DNA of 64,000 bases from Ilex aquifolium (taxonomy: Eukaryota > Streptophyta > Magnoliopsida > Aquifoliales > Aquifoliaceae), in contig OX637402.1 of assembly GCA_951799425.1 (NCBI GenBank), forward strand, positions 32,827,492 to 32,891,491. Reading direction: 5' to 3'. Within the stretch, counting starts at the first letter, position 1. The number at the start of each line of letters is the position of its first letter. Shown here in pieces: positions 25,511 through 37,849 of the stretch. Made by a program: the position numbers and the translations under genes. Under the pieces are notes generated by a model, which saw only the letters and a program-made list of their open reading frames with translations, was not told the origin of the DNA and did no database searches.

Positions 25511-25880
25511 TGGTGGTGGGGGGGACGGTGGTGGTGGTGGTGGTGGTGGTAAAGGTAGTGGTGGTAGAGGCGGCGACGGTAGTGGTGGTAGAGGCGGCGA
25601 CGGCGACGGCGGCGGTGGTGGTGGTAGAGGTAGTGGTAGGGCGGTTTCAAATACTATTATTTTTTTTAAAGTACTTATGAAAAAAAATTTGTAGAAGTAC
25701 TTTTAAAAAATCAATCCAAACACACCCTTAGGGACCTATTTTTCCTATTAAATTTTGGGTGTTAATATTAACCGTTAGATTAACTTTAAAGTAAAATTTA
25801 AAGCGATCTCAACCGCGAATAGCAAAAGTCATTTTGTTTATCTTTTGAGATTTGAATTGTAAGCTACTTTATTATATAGA
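25248..25880 (-). mobile_element. non-autonomous Helitron, copy A
   Basis: On the minus strand it begins TCTATATAATAAAGTAG and ends with the hairpin CTGTGCCTTCAGGCACAG, 'gcaata', 'A' and CTAG. It sits between host A (25247) and T (25881), without target duplication. TC at the 5' end, CTRR at the 3' end, a hairpin about 8-10 bases before the end and A/T insertion are the Helitron signature. The middle (about 25378-25640) is a GGT/GGC-rich triplet tract. No Rep/helicase is encoded. Copy B is at 41835-42611. Confidence 0.85.
25378..25640. repeat. imperfect (GGT/GGC)n tract inside Helitron A
   Basis: Purine-rich G triplets interrupted by GAC, GAT, GTA and GGA. It keeps several frames open on both strands (poly-Gly, poly-Val or His/Arg-rich), which are composition artefacts. 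The plus strand has many G-runs of two or three, so G-quadruplexes are possible. Confidence 0.9.
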
Positions 25881-25904
25881 TATTCATATATATATATATA
25901 TATA

Positions 25905-26320
25905 TAGTAACATTAAAAATAAAAAATAGTAACATTTAAATACAAAAAAAAAGTTATCATTTGGACACAAAAAATAATACATTTAAATACAAAAAAATAG
26001 TAACATTTAAACATAAAAAAAATTTGAAACATTCAATATTAATATTTTTAAAAAATAACAACAGTAAAATGTTCAACAAAAATATTAGCATGTTCAACAA
26101 AAATAGTAACATGCTTAACAAAAACTGTAACATACTTGACAATAATTATTTCTCTCAAATTCAAATGCAAAAAATAGTACCATTCAAACACAAAAAATAA
26201 TAATATTCAAAAAAAAAAATTTGTAACATTGAATATTAATATTTAGTAAAATAATAGTAGTAACATACTCAACAAAAGCAGTAACATGAACAATAACATA
26301 ATAAAAAAAATAGTAACATG
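25905..26320. repeat. degenerate tandem repeat 'agtaacatttaaatacaaaa'
   Basis: About twenty imperfect copies of a 17-22 bp unit with 'agtaacat' and 'caaaaa' lie between Helitron A and the right arm of the MULE-like element. The composition recalls the 21-bp minisatellite at 1670-2355, but the units differ. Confidence 0.7.
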
Positions 26321-26321
26321 A

Positions 26322-26461
26322 ATTTGAATATATATATATAAAATAACCCAACGTACATATATATATATAAAGAGAGAGAGAGAGTTTTGAATTTGAATTT
26401 TAAATTTATGATAGAGATTATATATATATAGAGAGAGAGAGAGAGAGCGCTTTGAATTTGG

Positions 26462-26494
<33 letters not shown>

Positions 26495-26505
26495 CTTTGA
26501 ATTTG
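26322..26505. repeat. (AT)n(AG)n microsatellites in a short tandem duplication
   Basis: 'tatatatata' followed by 'gagagagagag' and 'tttgaatttg' occurs three times within this stretch, with 'attttaaatttatgat' between them. Confidence 0.8.
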
Positions 26506-27427
26506 AATTTTAAATTTATGATGGAGATTCTATTGACATATTTTAATTGACCTTGAATTAAGGGATAACAATTTCTAAAATAGGATATTAATTTAACTTC
26601 CTTTCAAGGAAGGGTATTTTTGAGATAAAAAAAAAATGGACTTAAGTCATTACATATAATTTTAAATATGGACTTAGCCCCTTATAAGTTTCCTTATAGG
26701 ACTTATCTCCAAACAAGTACATCTAGGGGGACTCACTTTCAATTTTCACTAAAAAAAAAAACTTTTAGCCCAACATTAAAAACAAAATTTTTGGCCCAAC
26801 ATTAAAAACAAAACTTTTGGCCCACCCACCATTAAAAAACAAAACTTTTGGCCCACTTGACTAAGGGGAGAAAAGGGTATAAAATCCCTAGTTGCAACTA
26901 AATAAAGAATAATTTTACTACGGATTTGTGATTGTGCGCATTGATAGAAAATTAGTGAAAAATTAATTTACATTTAATTCATATACAAAATTTTAGTGAT
27001 TTTTAAAAATTTTATATTTTATTGAAATATATAATTAGGTTAAAAATGTACTAAATTTTTTTTTTTGTGTCTTTTTGTTAGGATTTTGCTTCAGCTAAAT
27101 AAAAATTGAATTTACCATTTCACAATAATTTTGTTTTGATTCTTACTTTTTTGTTATTCTTAAACTGAATTTTTTTGTATCAATTTCGGCTAAATATTTT
27201 TTTATACCAGTTATATTTTGTCCCCTCATAGACATTCATGGCTTCACCCCTGACAATATATATATATATATTGGCATTTTTTATGTTAAATGGACTTCAT
27301 GTATCAAATATAATATAATAAATATAAATATATTATATAGTGTGATTAATTAGAAGGAAAAAAATTAGAGTGCTTAATTAAAGTGCCCACCCTGACCATA
27401 ATTCCTGGCTCCGCCCCTGTATATAGG

Positions 27428-28362
27428 CAGGAAACTCTGGTCTCATATACCTCCATTCAGTACATATTTGTGAGGTTGTTGTTGGGGGTTCTGTTTGAGC
27501 ATTGAGGTCAAGACTGTGATACGGATTCGTACTTGTTGGGTCGTTGATTATTCTCTCTATAGAGAATTCAGATTTCTTGTACTCAAACTTGAACATGTAA
27601 GTATTCAATTCCGCTATGCAAAATAGGAAGATTAAATTCTTCAATAATGTCTTTCATGGGACAGATATATAGACGAATGGTAGTCGTGTCATGGAGCATG
27701 CTAAAGGTACAGAGATTGTGAAAGAGGCAGTGGAGATTAGTTAGTCAATAGGGATGGATTATCATTTAATGATCTTTAAGATTTTGAATGAATACAAAGT
27801 AACTGAAAACTAGGGAGATTTATATTTCTATGAAATGAAGTTGGAAGAGGAAGGAAAAACATCAAGAAAAGAGAGGTCTTCTATTGAACTTGAATATCAA
27901 ATTTGGCTTGAGTAAAAGTTTATACAAGAACCCTATTTATAGGGCTAAAGTGAAGCTTCTATCATCTTCTAACCACCTAATTTAATTCATCTTTCAACAA
28001 CTAGTAATTCCTAGATGTTTTTATAAGACTTAGAATATTCTACAGATAAAAGTACTAGAAAGTGGGTCAAGTTGGGACACTTAACATGGATCTATCAGGA
28101 CCATTAACTCTTAGGCTTATTATACCATGATGTCTGTATTTGGATCGATTATGGGTTTAAGATAAAATGGTTGAAGATGAGGAAACAAGGGAGATAGTAG
28201 AAGTGGATAGATACATCATACATGTATGCCTGGGAATTGGAAAGTTTAAGAAAATAAAAAACAGGGAGTTGAGAAATAGATAGACGTGTAATCCTCAGGC
28301 AAACAATGCTAAATGAACGGGTTCTAATCTTAGAGAACAATGCTAAATGAATAATTCTCTTA
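27428..28362. other. spacer downstream of the phosphatase gene
   Basis: No gene is recognised. The part next to 28363 is expected to hold the 3' UTR of the minus-strand phosphatase gene. Confidence 0.45.
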
Positions 28363-31300
28363 CTATACTGCAGCTACAGAGGGTTCGGATGATAATTTCC
28401 AGTATCTGTTGTGAAACCATAAAGAGTCAGCTTCGACAGCATATTCGTCTTGATTTCGATGCCAACTGAAATAAGCATTAGTCTTGTTCTTAATATCAAA
28501 AATGCCGTGACCAAAGCTGGCTTCTCGATAAGCTGAGTACCTCGGTTGTGGTTCTGTCATCCTGCAAACAGATAACGTGAATTCTCTGGTTATGATTTAG
28601 AAACAGTATGTTCAGAAGCATCATTTCCAAATTCCAAGAAATTACAGATTATTAGAGTTATAGCATAACATACTCGGTTGCCAATCCTTCTTGGTTTCCT
28701 CCATCTCCAATGGTGATGTAAACGGGAGCAGAGTGGTCACTTACTGGAGTGCACAATCCATTCACAACATTATATTCAATATTGGATACACGTTCCTGTG
28801 ATGCGAACATATAATGGCATTAATCAACATTTGAATTTGCTTTACTGTTTAGCCTAACATAGTTGTTTACGTCTAACATCATAGCTGTTTTCCATGTTTG
28901 GAGCAACGAAAACAGAACGAAGAAGTGATGGATAGAAAGGCCCAAAATTGTGAACATTACACAATAGAAGTTAAACCACGACTAAAGAAAATAGAAGACA
29001 TGGAGATTAATTGGCCATTATTGCACACAGACCCACCAAAGAGCAAAATGAAATGAGACTCAAAATCAAGAGGTATTTTCAGAATAAAGGGCCCATGTTA
29101 TGAATCTACTAAATACAGTTTAAAGGAGGATGGATACTTACGGATCGTTCATAGGCATGAACATGACCAGCAAAGACAACATCAACTTTGTACTGCACAA
29201 ACCAAGACTCATACATCACTCGTATGGTTTCCCCTTCCATAAAATGATGTACATAACTACTATACATTGGAGAATGCATGAGTACGATGAGCCATGGTGT
29301 CTCACTCCGGTTAACTTTGGGTAGCTCGTTTGTGACCCATTTGTATTGAGGCGTGTATTTACCTACAAATAGGTAAGGAAGTTGATGAATGTACAATATT
29401 CACACATTTGCATCAGTAACAATATATCAATTCGTATATGCTTCATTTTGTTAATAAAACCTTCTTCCTCAAAACTGTTTCTCAATTAAAATTTAATCTA
29501 CCGTAAGCACATGCCTTTAGAATGTCATTCGTGTTTAAGACCAGATTCATGCAAGTGAAAAATAGAATTCTTACCGTAAGCAGAGTAAGAAGACATGATA
29601 ATGATGTGTGCTGAAGCTCTCCTTATCGAGTACCAAAGAGGAGACGTACTATCTGATGCTTCGTATGGCACAAAAAAACGGTGCGTATAGGGTTTAAAAG
29701 GTTTAGGTTCACCCTGCAACATAGAGGCCATTATTTTGAGGATTACAGAGTTTGCAGCACTCAATAAAGTGCGTATGAACAAAAACCACTGATTAAGAAG
29801 ATAGTTGATGTATGACACATAAACACCAAGCTCAGGGTCTACAGCTGGTAGAAGTTTGAAGTCAAAAGTATATAAAAGTAAACTTCGTCATACTTCTGTG
29901 TAGTTCTAAAACTTCATGCTCCACAATTTATTTAATTGATAAAGGCAGTGAGTTTTTTTAACTACATTGAGCCAGTTTGAAGACAAGACTTGAACATGGA
30001 AAAAATCAATTTATTCAATGCATTCATCTCAAACCCTCTGTTGTGAGTAATTCTTTAAAAGGAACAAAAGAAGTAAACAAAAGTGCGTTTTACTAGGAAT
30101 AGATAATAGATAGGTATAAGATACATACAATTTCAGGAACAAAATCAAGTTCATGATTCCCTGCAGACCAAATCCATGGTTGATATGCAGCATTTCTCTC
30201 TATAAACCTGCCCCAGGTATCCCACCTGGTATTGTCATGAAATGGATAATTATCAGCATAAGAGAGATCCCCAACGTACAATAACGTCTGTCCTTTCGCA
30301 GGGTTTAACTCATAATGAGTAAGTGTGCTGTTGGAGTCATATGTTTGACCAAGATCCCCTGCTCACAATGCTCAAGAGAGTCAGGTTACAACAGTAGTAC
30401 TATATACAAATGCTGTATGTTTGTCATTTATTCAATGGGGTTTCCCCCAGGTATCGTGTATGAGACCACTTTAAATATCAGCCTTTGCCAGGTTATTGAA
30501 ACCAGAACAACATGCACATTAATAAGTACATGACTCTTTATTCGAATCCAATGCACAGAATGAACAAGTTTGCAAGCAAATTGACTAGTTCAAAATATTA
30601 CCTATGAGACCAAAAGTATAAGGAACTTCAGGACCAACTTTGGGAGGGGTTCTAAACCAAAATTGTCGTGTTGCATTCCCAATCCCCACAGTATAGTAGT
30701 ATTTGGTATCATACTACAGTGATAGGAAAATATTTCAATTACTTCAGATAAATAAAAAATACTTAATTAAGCCCTCTATATCTCTCGGTAAATTTATGAA
30801 TTTGCAAAGTACACGATTAAATAGACCCCTGCAAGACTTACACACCTCCAAATTCTGTATGGTGCAGTGATGAATGTAACCAGAAGTGTAATTGAAGTAC
30901 TTGTAGGTAACAATAAGGCCATCTGCACTATTCTTGAGCTGGCTATTCTCAGCCCAATAGAGTACTGTACTTGAACCGGGCTCATCGGGAGTAATCCAAG
31001 AGACAATCACACCCTTTCCCTCATAATCCCCTTGAGTTATGTGAACCTTCGAACAAGACAGACCCAAGTCAGGGAAAAAAAAAAAAAATACCCATATCAT
31101 TCAAAATCGATAACAAGTGAAATATGAAGTGGGGCATCTGTTTTACATCAAAAGGAATAGAAAAGACAATCTTTACAATAGAAGCTTATCCCCCACTTCT
31201 TAATTTTCATCATTTAGTACCCAACCTTTGCTAAATTAAGTTTCATTTATGTTTAACACAAGCAGCATCTAAAGAAGAGATTTCTACTGATTTGTCTCTT

Positions 31301-31611
31301 TCCTCAGCTTTCTTAGCAACCAACGGGTTACCCACAGTATTCTCCCACCCTCAGGAATAAAGGAAAACAATCAAACATATAATCATCAATAAGGAGGTGA
31401 AAAAAGAGGATTAATAGCACAAAAATACCTGTTGCGGAGCATTGTAACCAGGAGGCACTCTAAATACATCGCTGTCCACTGGCATATCAAGACTTTGGTC
31501 ATTCTTCCTCACAAAACTACTGGTTATTCCTCCATTGCAGAAATGCACAGCATTCAAGATCAAACCCACAAGAAGATAAACAAATCCAGCACAAACCCAC
31601 TTCAAACACAT
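28363..31611 (-). CDS. purple acid phosphatase, PAP10/PAP12 type, secreted
   Basis: A binuclear-metal phosphomonoesterase that releases phosphate from organic esters, usually in the apoplast or cell wall. Minus-strand exons: 31611-31429, 31046-30846, 30713-30602, 30358-30129, 29713-29575, 29362-29142, 28795-28674, 28561-28363; phases match and give 468 residues. Residues 1-26 form a signal peptide ('[19 protein letters not shown]'). The N-terminal fibronectin-like domain begins at 'YNAPQQVHITQGD'. All seven metal ligands are present: D167 in GDLG, D196 and Y199 in GDLSY, N233 in GNHE, H318 in VLMH, H355 and H357 in GHVH. Sequence blocks such as '[12 protein letters not shown]' and 'YSSYVHH' point to the phosphate-starvation PAP10/PAP12 group rather than PAP26; this is from memory of the family. 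Several N-glycosylation sites (NYT, NAT, NST, NRS) are visible. Confidence 0.95.
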
Positions 31612-31947
31612 CTTTCAATTACCCGAACTCCAAATTCAAGTTCAACCTCAAACACCCCTCACGAAAATTTCTAAAACTCAGCTCCTTAAAATTGATGGTA
31701 CAAGACGAGCTTGGAGAAGGTACGAGGAATATTCATTGTTTGATACGAATACCGCGAGACGCCGCAATCGAAGAACCTCTGAGGCTGAGACACATGCACA
31801 GCTTCAGTTAATGAGCTGGAGTGCACAGTAAAACAAACACAAATTAATGTTATTTTCACTAAATTCATAAGAAATCAGATAGGATGAATAAAGTTCAACG
31901 TTGTATCTGCCAGTATTTGCGTTAACCGACAGTTAACTTTGCATCGT

Positions 31948-32029
31948 GGTGGGTTGGACATGTATTGGTCCGTCCTTGGGCTAAATGTGGTGGGCTGGAC
32001 ATTTATTGGTCCGTCCTTGGGCTAAATGT
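31948..32029. repeat. 41-bp tandem duplication upstream of the phosphatase gene
   Basis: Two near-identical 41-bp units start 'ggtgggttggaca' and 'ggtgggctggaca' and share 'ttggtccgtccttgggctaa'. They differ at only two positions, so the duplication is recent. It lies about 340-420 bp upstream of the phosphatase ATG. Confidence 0.9.
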
Positions 32030-32204
32030 GTTCTAATGAATCTCGACAAAGTACCGGTTCATACGGCCCCATTTCTGGGCCTGAATAATACTCTTAATTT
32101 AGGCCCATTTTTTCAGCCCGCAAAATGTTGCTAGCCCTCGATGCGCCATTTTCCATGAATTCCCGTCTTGTAAGCACAGGACGGTGGTTAAGGAATAACC
32201 TTTA

Positions 32205-32475
32205 CAAATCCAACCCCTTATGTCCTGGGCGAACACACATGCTACAATTGCTGGGACAAAGTGTTGCGATCGAGCAAGGATAAGTTAACTCGAAAAATCC
32301 GCACTTGCATAAAGTCGGAATCACTAGTAATTGTCAGCCAGTCATACGATGATAAATTCGTTCTCAGCCCTTGTACACACCGTCAATCAAACTATGCGAG
32401 TTGTCCATACCCAAAAGTTAACTTGTTCTCATAATTATTTACCTTCACAAATGGGGGCCGCACAAGTGTTTGAGA
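32205..32475 (+). pseudogene. nuclear copy of plastid 16S rDNA (3' part)
   Basis: The stretch follows the 3' domain of bacterial-type 16S rRNA: 'ccccttatgtcctgggcga', 'acacatgctacaattgctgg', 'gacaaagtgttgcgatc', then 'aagtcggaatcactagtaat', 'attcgttctcagcccttgta' and 'cacaccgtc'. The 'gggacaaag.gttgcgatc' segment is plastid-like and not plant mitochondrial 18S. Most differences from the functional sequence are C to T or G to A. About 40 bases are missing before 'cttgcataaagtcgg'. It is a decayed plastid insertion (NUPT), not a working rRNA. Confidence 0.85.
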
Positions 32476-32479
32476 AAAA

Positions 32480-33156
32480 TAATATTTTCCCTCTTCATTT
32501 ATACTACAAATTACCGTACCGTTTAATAACACTTTTTTATTTTACTTTTACTGTTTTTTTCGCTTTTAAATATTTTTAAGCTATCTTTTTCTAATTTTAA
32601 TCAAATATATAATATCTTATACATGTATATTATATGTAGTATTGATGTACTAAAATTCATCTATACCACTTTTGTAAAATAGTGATTAAACATACTACTT
32701 TTTTGATGAAATTTATATTTTGCTTTAAAAAAGATTAGATTTAACAAACGGTACCTAAGATTTTTGTGAAACATTAATATTTTATTTTTTTTGCTAGTAA
32801 AAGGTGAAGTACAGGGAAAATGAAAGTAAATTAAACTAACACAAGCTAAAAACAATCTAACTAATTAATAAACCACATGCAGGAAAAAAAAACCCTCCTT
32901 ATAAGTCAGCAAGACCAATATTAAGTAAGCAATACAACTGTTAAGACAAACTGAGATATATTTGATAAGCAAGTGTATAGAACTGTATGACTCTTTCATA
33001 AGTCTCTGATCCTTCCTCAAGTAGGATTAGTCCCTCCTTGCACTATGTGGAATACACAGGCGAACAGAAGTGCGCCGATGGAGATTACTACTATGTTTTT
33101 TTATTAAATTTCATTTGAACTTGCGCAATCTAATATACGACAGGGAAATAGACCAT
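32480..33156. other. spacer, nothing recognised
   Basis: AT-rich; the last ~200 bases before 33157 probably hold the 3' UTR of the TFIIF-beta gene on the minus strand. Confidence 0.4.
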
Positions 33157-36100
33157 TTATTCTGCATCTGTATCCTCCACAGATTTCTTATATTCTGGCT
33201 TAAGCTCATATGTTCCTTGGTTTGTCCCCCTTTTATTGTACACACACAGCTCATTCAGTATCTCTTTCAAAAATTGCTGCAAAACAAATAACAAATAGAT
33301 GAGTAAAATACCCAAAACATTCCTGACAACTTAATACCCAGTACAGTAATATTTGGCATAAGGGGCATACCGCAGGTTGATCAGTCTCTTGGACAAGCTG
33401 CTTTAAGGCCCAATTAGGCTGTCTTTCAAAAAGCTTAAACATGATATCCTCAAGCTCCCCACGGTCCCTTCTGGTTCGTTTAACTTCTGATCCCTTTACC
33501 AGTGGTGCTTTCTTCTTATCCTGGACACAGACAATTGATTTGTTTAGTCTAATTACACACACTCGCATATTTCAGGTTAGAGAAGAAGGGCATATCTGCG
33601 GATGAATGAATATCAATTATAGGGATTATATAAACAGGCTTAGTTAGGATGGAAATATAACGAAATAGGAACTTAATATGGGTATACTGACTATACATAG
33701 AATGATTAGATAAGTTTGTTAGAATAAGATAACTAATTGATTTAAACAAGTGGTTGCCATGAACTCCTACTGACATGGTAAATGAAGTTCATAGAAAAGC
33801 CAACATACCAGACAAATGAGCAGAACATTCTTTAACATAGGTTCATACTTAATGAAAGACATACTATTATGAATACCTTCGAAGTGGATGCAATCAAGCC
33901 AACCATTCCAGGCATGGGCCGCATATGCACTCCACGGTCGTTGTCAATCACCTGTTAAAAGATCAAGGGAAACAAAAGATAATTTTTTTCCACCACAGTC
34001 AAATAAAACACAAACTAATAATGTAACAGCTAAAGGAGTTCTTGGAGACATACCTGAATTTGTCGATTCTTGATCATTGATTTATTTGTCCTTTCACGAC
34101 ACATTTTCCTGTACTCTTCCATGTTCTCATTGTGGGGCTTCATGTCAAACTTATGTTCCACTTTCCCTTCCATGGAAACCTTGCCTACAAAGTATAATAC
34201 TTGCTTTCAGAAGTGTGGAGTACTCGGGAACAAACCATACGTTCTGGAAAAAAAATCACAAATGTGGCGCAGGAACCACATGATCATGAAGAAACTAGAT
34301 TACATCTAGCCACAGCTATATGGCCTGGGTATATAACAGGGGTTGTGGACATTGATAGCGATCGCATGATACCACTGCAAAGGAAAATAACACAAAGTCC
34401 TATCTGATGAGACGCTTCATGTTTATTGTAACACTGCAAGCTGCCTGTTAATAGTTACATTCAATGAGCATGATCAGGTAAGTTATGCATGAAGCTACTA
34501 GCAACACTGATCCAGGTTAAGACAGCTCTAAAGCATTTGTTAGGTTCAGCGCAATTGACTCACTTCACTGACCAAACATTTAATTTGAATCGTCACAAGT
34601 CACACATCTTCCTGATAGAACAAAAAATAAGAAAATCAACGAACCTTTTTGGTTTTTTGATAAGTGAATATCACTCGATTCTAACAGCCTATTTTTTATG
34701 AATTGCTAATAATGTCGACCTAACAACCATGAAGTTGGGGTTCAAATATGAGGAGTCTCACTTTGGGCCAATAATGTCCTTGTTAAGTTTGTAAGCAATT
34801 CAACCCTCTCAACACTCCCCTTGATGGGGACCAAACCAGATAACAACTCTTCAAAAAAATATTATTTGGCTTATGCTAATCACAATCACAATCACAAATT
34901 GTTGAAGTAGCTTTACAGTAGAAGATGTAGGCAAGGTCTATTTGAAAAGGAGGTGAAAGCACAAAATCAGAGCAAGTTCATGCTAACTGGCCACTCAAAT
35001 CATGAGCTCAACTTGTTTAGATTTCACAAGAAACAAACCCATCAGCTCCCAAATCTTTTTTCTTTTTGTTTGTTTTGAAAGGGAGGGCGGCTGAGGGGGT
35101 TGCAAGCTTGGATATGATACATTGTAACACTTTCCAGGAAACTAGAATTCGTAAACATAAAAATAACACGTAAGCTATTCAAATTTAATACTCTTCTACT
35201 CAATCGCACCACATAAATATTAATACTGACAAGGCCTTTACATGGTCAAATCATAAAGTGGTCTTTAAGTCACTATAATAAGATATAAATTTTGTATGTG
35301 CCAAAAGTTGATTATATTTTTCCCAGATAAGAAGGTACTTTATGTCCACACTAAATCACTTCATAATGTCCTCACAGAAAAGAAAGAAGACAACTCACTC
35401 ATACATGGTCAAAACATAACGTGTTTAAATTTCATGCCAAATCACGAGTTAGCACCATTTCACATGCCCATTAATTCTCGTAGTGCCATATTCTCACAGA
35501 TCAAGTTTAAGTAGAATAAGAGCATAACAATCACAATGACTACAGAATATGACTTTGGCAAACAAATATAGAAATATAGAAATTCTACAAAATAAAAGAT
35601 GAAAAACTAACATGAACATTACCATGATGTGTTTCCCCAAAAACGCACATTGGAACAAAGTCTTTGAACATATTCAAAGAATACGTCTTTGGCATGTTTC
35701 CAATCCCATTGCCGGCCGTCTCCATTGTGAACTGATTGCCATTCAGGAAAGATGTCAGATAGCTCAAACAAATGATTCACAAGGTCTATTTTTCACGCAA
35801 AAACAACAAAGAAAAATGCCTTGAGCTCCTACCATGAATAGTTTTTATGAATACAAGTAAAATGACTTTTAACTTTGCAGATAGTATCAGTGTTGTTAAA
35901 CACTGTAAAGCACAATTCAAAAGAAAACATATGCAGGAAAATAATAAAAGATACTGGGGACTTGGATGGGTTGCGTTCACATATGTCTTCTGATCGACAG
36001 TCAAGTGTGAAACATATGATGTTTATCTTCAACACAACTAATGACCCAGATCAAACCAAAAGAGAAAAAACCAACTAATAAGCTCAAGTCAGAGAGGAAT

Positions 36101-36774
36101 GTTTATCTTCAACACAACTAAAGCACTGAAGTTCCACTACTTCTATTAACCCTCACTCCCCAACAAAACTGTTCCCAGCAAAGACACGGCAAAAACAAAT
36201 AATAGGGAAGTTATAAAGATGAAAAATATAGTAAACATTAGCAATTCGAACCACCCTATTTTAATATAGATGAGCAGAAACAATTGGCAAGAGGTCTATC
36301 CAGGCAATATCACATAGTTAGTTCAAAAATTTTCATAAGCTAGGGTTTTGAAGGCCATGTTGAAAATCTAATTTACAGAACCCAATTTTACCGAAATAGT
36401 TAGCTAGAGCCTAGAGATCAGGATTCAATTGAAATCAGAATCCGAATCGAAGGACAAACGTGTGTGAATGTGTATTGGATTAAGGAACAAATTGCAAGCA
36501 GCCATTAAGAATATGAATACGAATATAGATACGTATGTGCGCGCGCGTGGAAGAAGGGAGGGGGTACCTGGAGGGAAGAGGGGTCTTCGGAACGGAGAGG
36601 ATCGAGAGAGACGACGACCTTGGCGACAGGCTGAGAATCAGAGGACGAAGCATGGGACTGCCATGACTTTGACACCACCACTGGGCACTTCATCAGCCAC
36701 ACCGATCTCTCCGCCTTAGCCGTATCCAAGTTGGTACTGTCACTATTACTGCCGTTGCTCTGATCTCCCTCCAT
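33157..36774 (-). CDS. transcription initiation factor IIF subunit beta (TFIIF-beta, RAP30)
   Basis: The small subunit of TFIIF, a nuclear factor that escorts RNA polymerase II to the promoter with the alpha subunit. Minus-strand exons: 36774-36568, 35731-35623, 34184-34054, 33951-33877, 33520-33371, 33276-33157; phases match and the product has 263 residues, normal for plants. The N-terminal dimerisation region has 'WLMKCP' (26-31) and 'AKVVVSLDPLRS'. The middle has 'YSLNMFKDFVPMCVF' and 'GKVEHKFDMKPHNENMEEYR'. The C-terminal winged helix runs from 'RGELEDIMFKLFERQPNWAL' to 'LKPEYKK'. The start is the first Met of the frame, preceded by a CT-rich leader. A MULE-like element begins only 142 bp upstream of the ATG, so the core promoter is confined to that interval or lies in the transposon. 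Confidence 0.95.
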
Positions 36775-37639
36775 TCTCTCTCTCTCTCGCTCTGCTTACT
36801 GTTTAGGTTATGTGTGCTACTTTGGCGGTGGTCATGTCTGAAACATGAGGACTGAACCGGACTATGATATGACCAAAAAAAAAAACCGGACTATGATTAC
36901 CTAGGTTTTGAAGAAGGGTTGGTTTGGGTGTAGTTACATTTCTTTTATACTTATTTGAGAGAAATTATATGTATAAATATTTTACTTTATTAAGTTTAAT
37001 TTTAATAAAAAAATTTATATATAATTTTATTTTCTCCTTCTCTCTATTTTCTCTCAATTTTTCTCTCTCCATTACTCTCTCACTATCTCTCCATCTCTCT
37101 ATCTCTCCCTCTTACTTTATTCGTCTCTCTCCTATTTTCTCTCTATCTATTATTAATAATTTATTTATTTTTATAAATATGTAAATATTTGATTTATTTT
37201 TTCATCTCTCCTTTATTTTTTCTCTCTCCCCTAATTTCTCTCACCGTTTCTCTTTTTATATCAACATTATAACAACTCAGTTATAGCAATCAGTTACAAT
37301 CTATATAATAAAGTAGGTAGAAAAGTTTGTCTTGAAGTTTTTGCGGCTCAATTCGCTTGACAATTATTAATTCAACGGTTCTCATGCAAAAAAAATTTAA
37401 GACTCCTATTTCTAATCTAACTCCTTATCTTCTCCTTATCTTATACTAATTGATACAACTCTCTCTCCCTCTATCTCGTACTCTTTTTCATATCTCTCAC
37501 ACGTTTTAAACACACTCTTCATCTCTCATATAACTCTCTCTCTTTATATATATATAACAATAACAAAATACATATAATACCCATTAAAACTCTAATAACA
37601 AAAATTATTTCTAACAAACTATAGGTTCATTAACCTATG

Positions 37640-37801
37640 TCATCTAAAACGGATCTAGAATTTTTATTTATAATGGACACTTTAATTATACATTCTAATT
37701 TTTTTTCCTCCTAACTAATTACACTGTATAATATATTAATATTTATTATATCATATTTGATACATGAAGTCCATTTAACATAAAAAAGCTAAAAAATAAT
37801 G

Positions 37802-37849
<48 letters not shown>

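Larger units (their letters stand above)
24982..26749. mobile_element. MULE-like element nested in the hAT element
   Basis: Left end GGGAAATTTGGAGGCCGGTCC and inverse right end GTGAAAATTGAAAGTGAGTCC. Both continue with 'cccta.atg.acttgtttgga' and 'taagtcc', so the arms are at least 60-100 bp. The 9-bp flank TAAAAAAAA is present at 24973-24981 and 26750-26758; it is low complexity but fits the MULE size. No transposase is present. A Helitron lies inside, together with AT-rich and GA-rich microsatellites. Confidence 0.75.
24699..27419. mobile_element. hAT-family (Tip100-like) element carrying nested insertions
   Basis: The right end, read inward, is CAGGGGCGGAGCCAGGAATT, then 'atggtcagggtgggcac'; the left end is the matching 'caagggcagagggaggctag' with 'ggccagggtgggcac'. 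A perfect 8-bp duplication TATATAGG flanks it at 24691-24698 and 27420-27427, as expected for hAT elements. CAGGGGCGGAG is the terminus I associate with the Tip100 type. The element itself contributes less than 1 kb; the rest is a MULE-like element (24982-26749) that contains a Helitron (25248-25880). There is no transposase, so it is non-autonomous. Confidence 0.85.

Noticed and set aside
25360-25694. Gly-, Val- and His/Arg-rich open frames
   Set aside because: They come from the GGT/GGC tract inside Helitron A and appear in several frames at once.
32205-32475. Functional rRNA gene
   Set aside because: It is only part of the 16S 3' domain, with a deletion and many transitions in invariant positions.
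34690-34860. Possible tRNA-like or SINE B-box ('ggggttcaaat') in intron 2 of TFIIF-beta
   Set aside because: No A-box at the right distance, no tail and no target duplication could be found.
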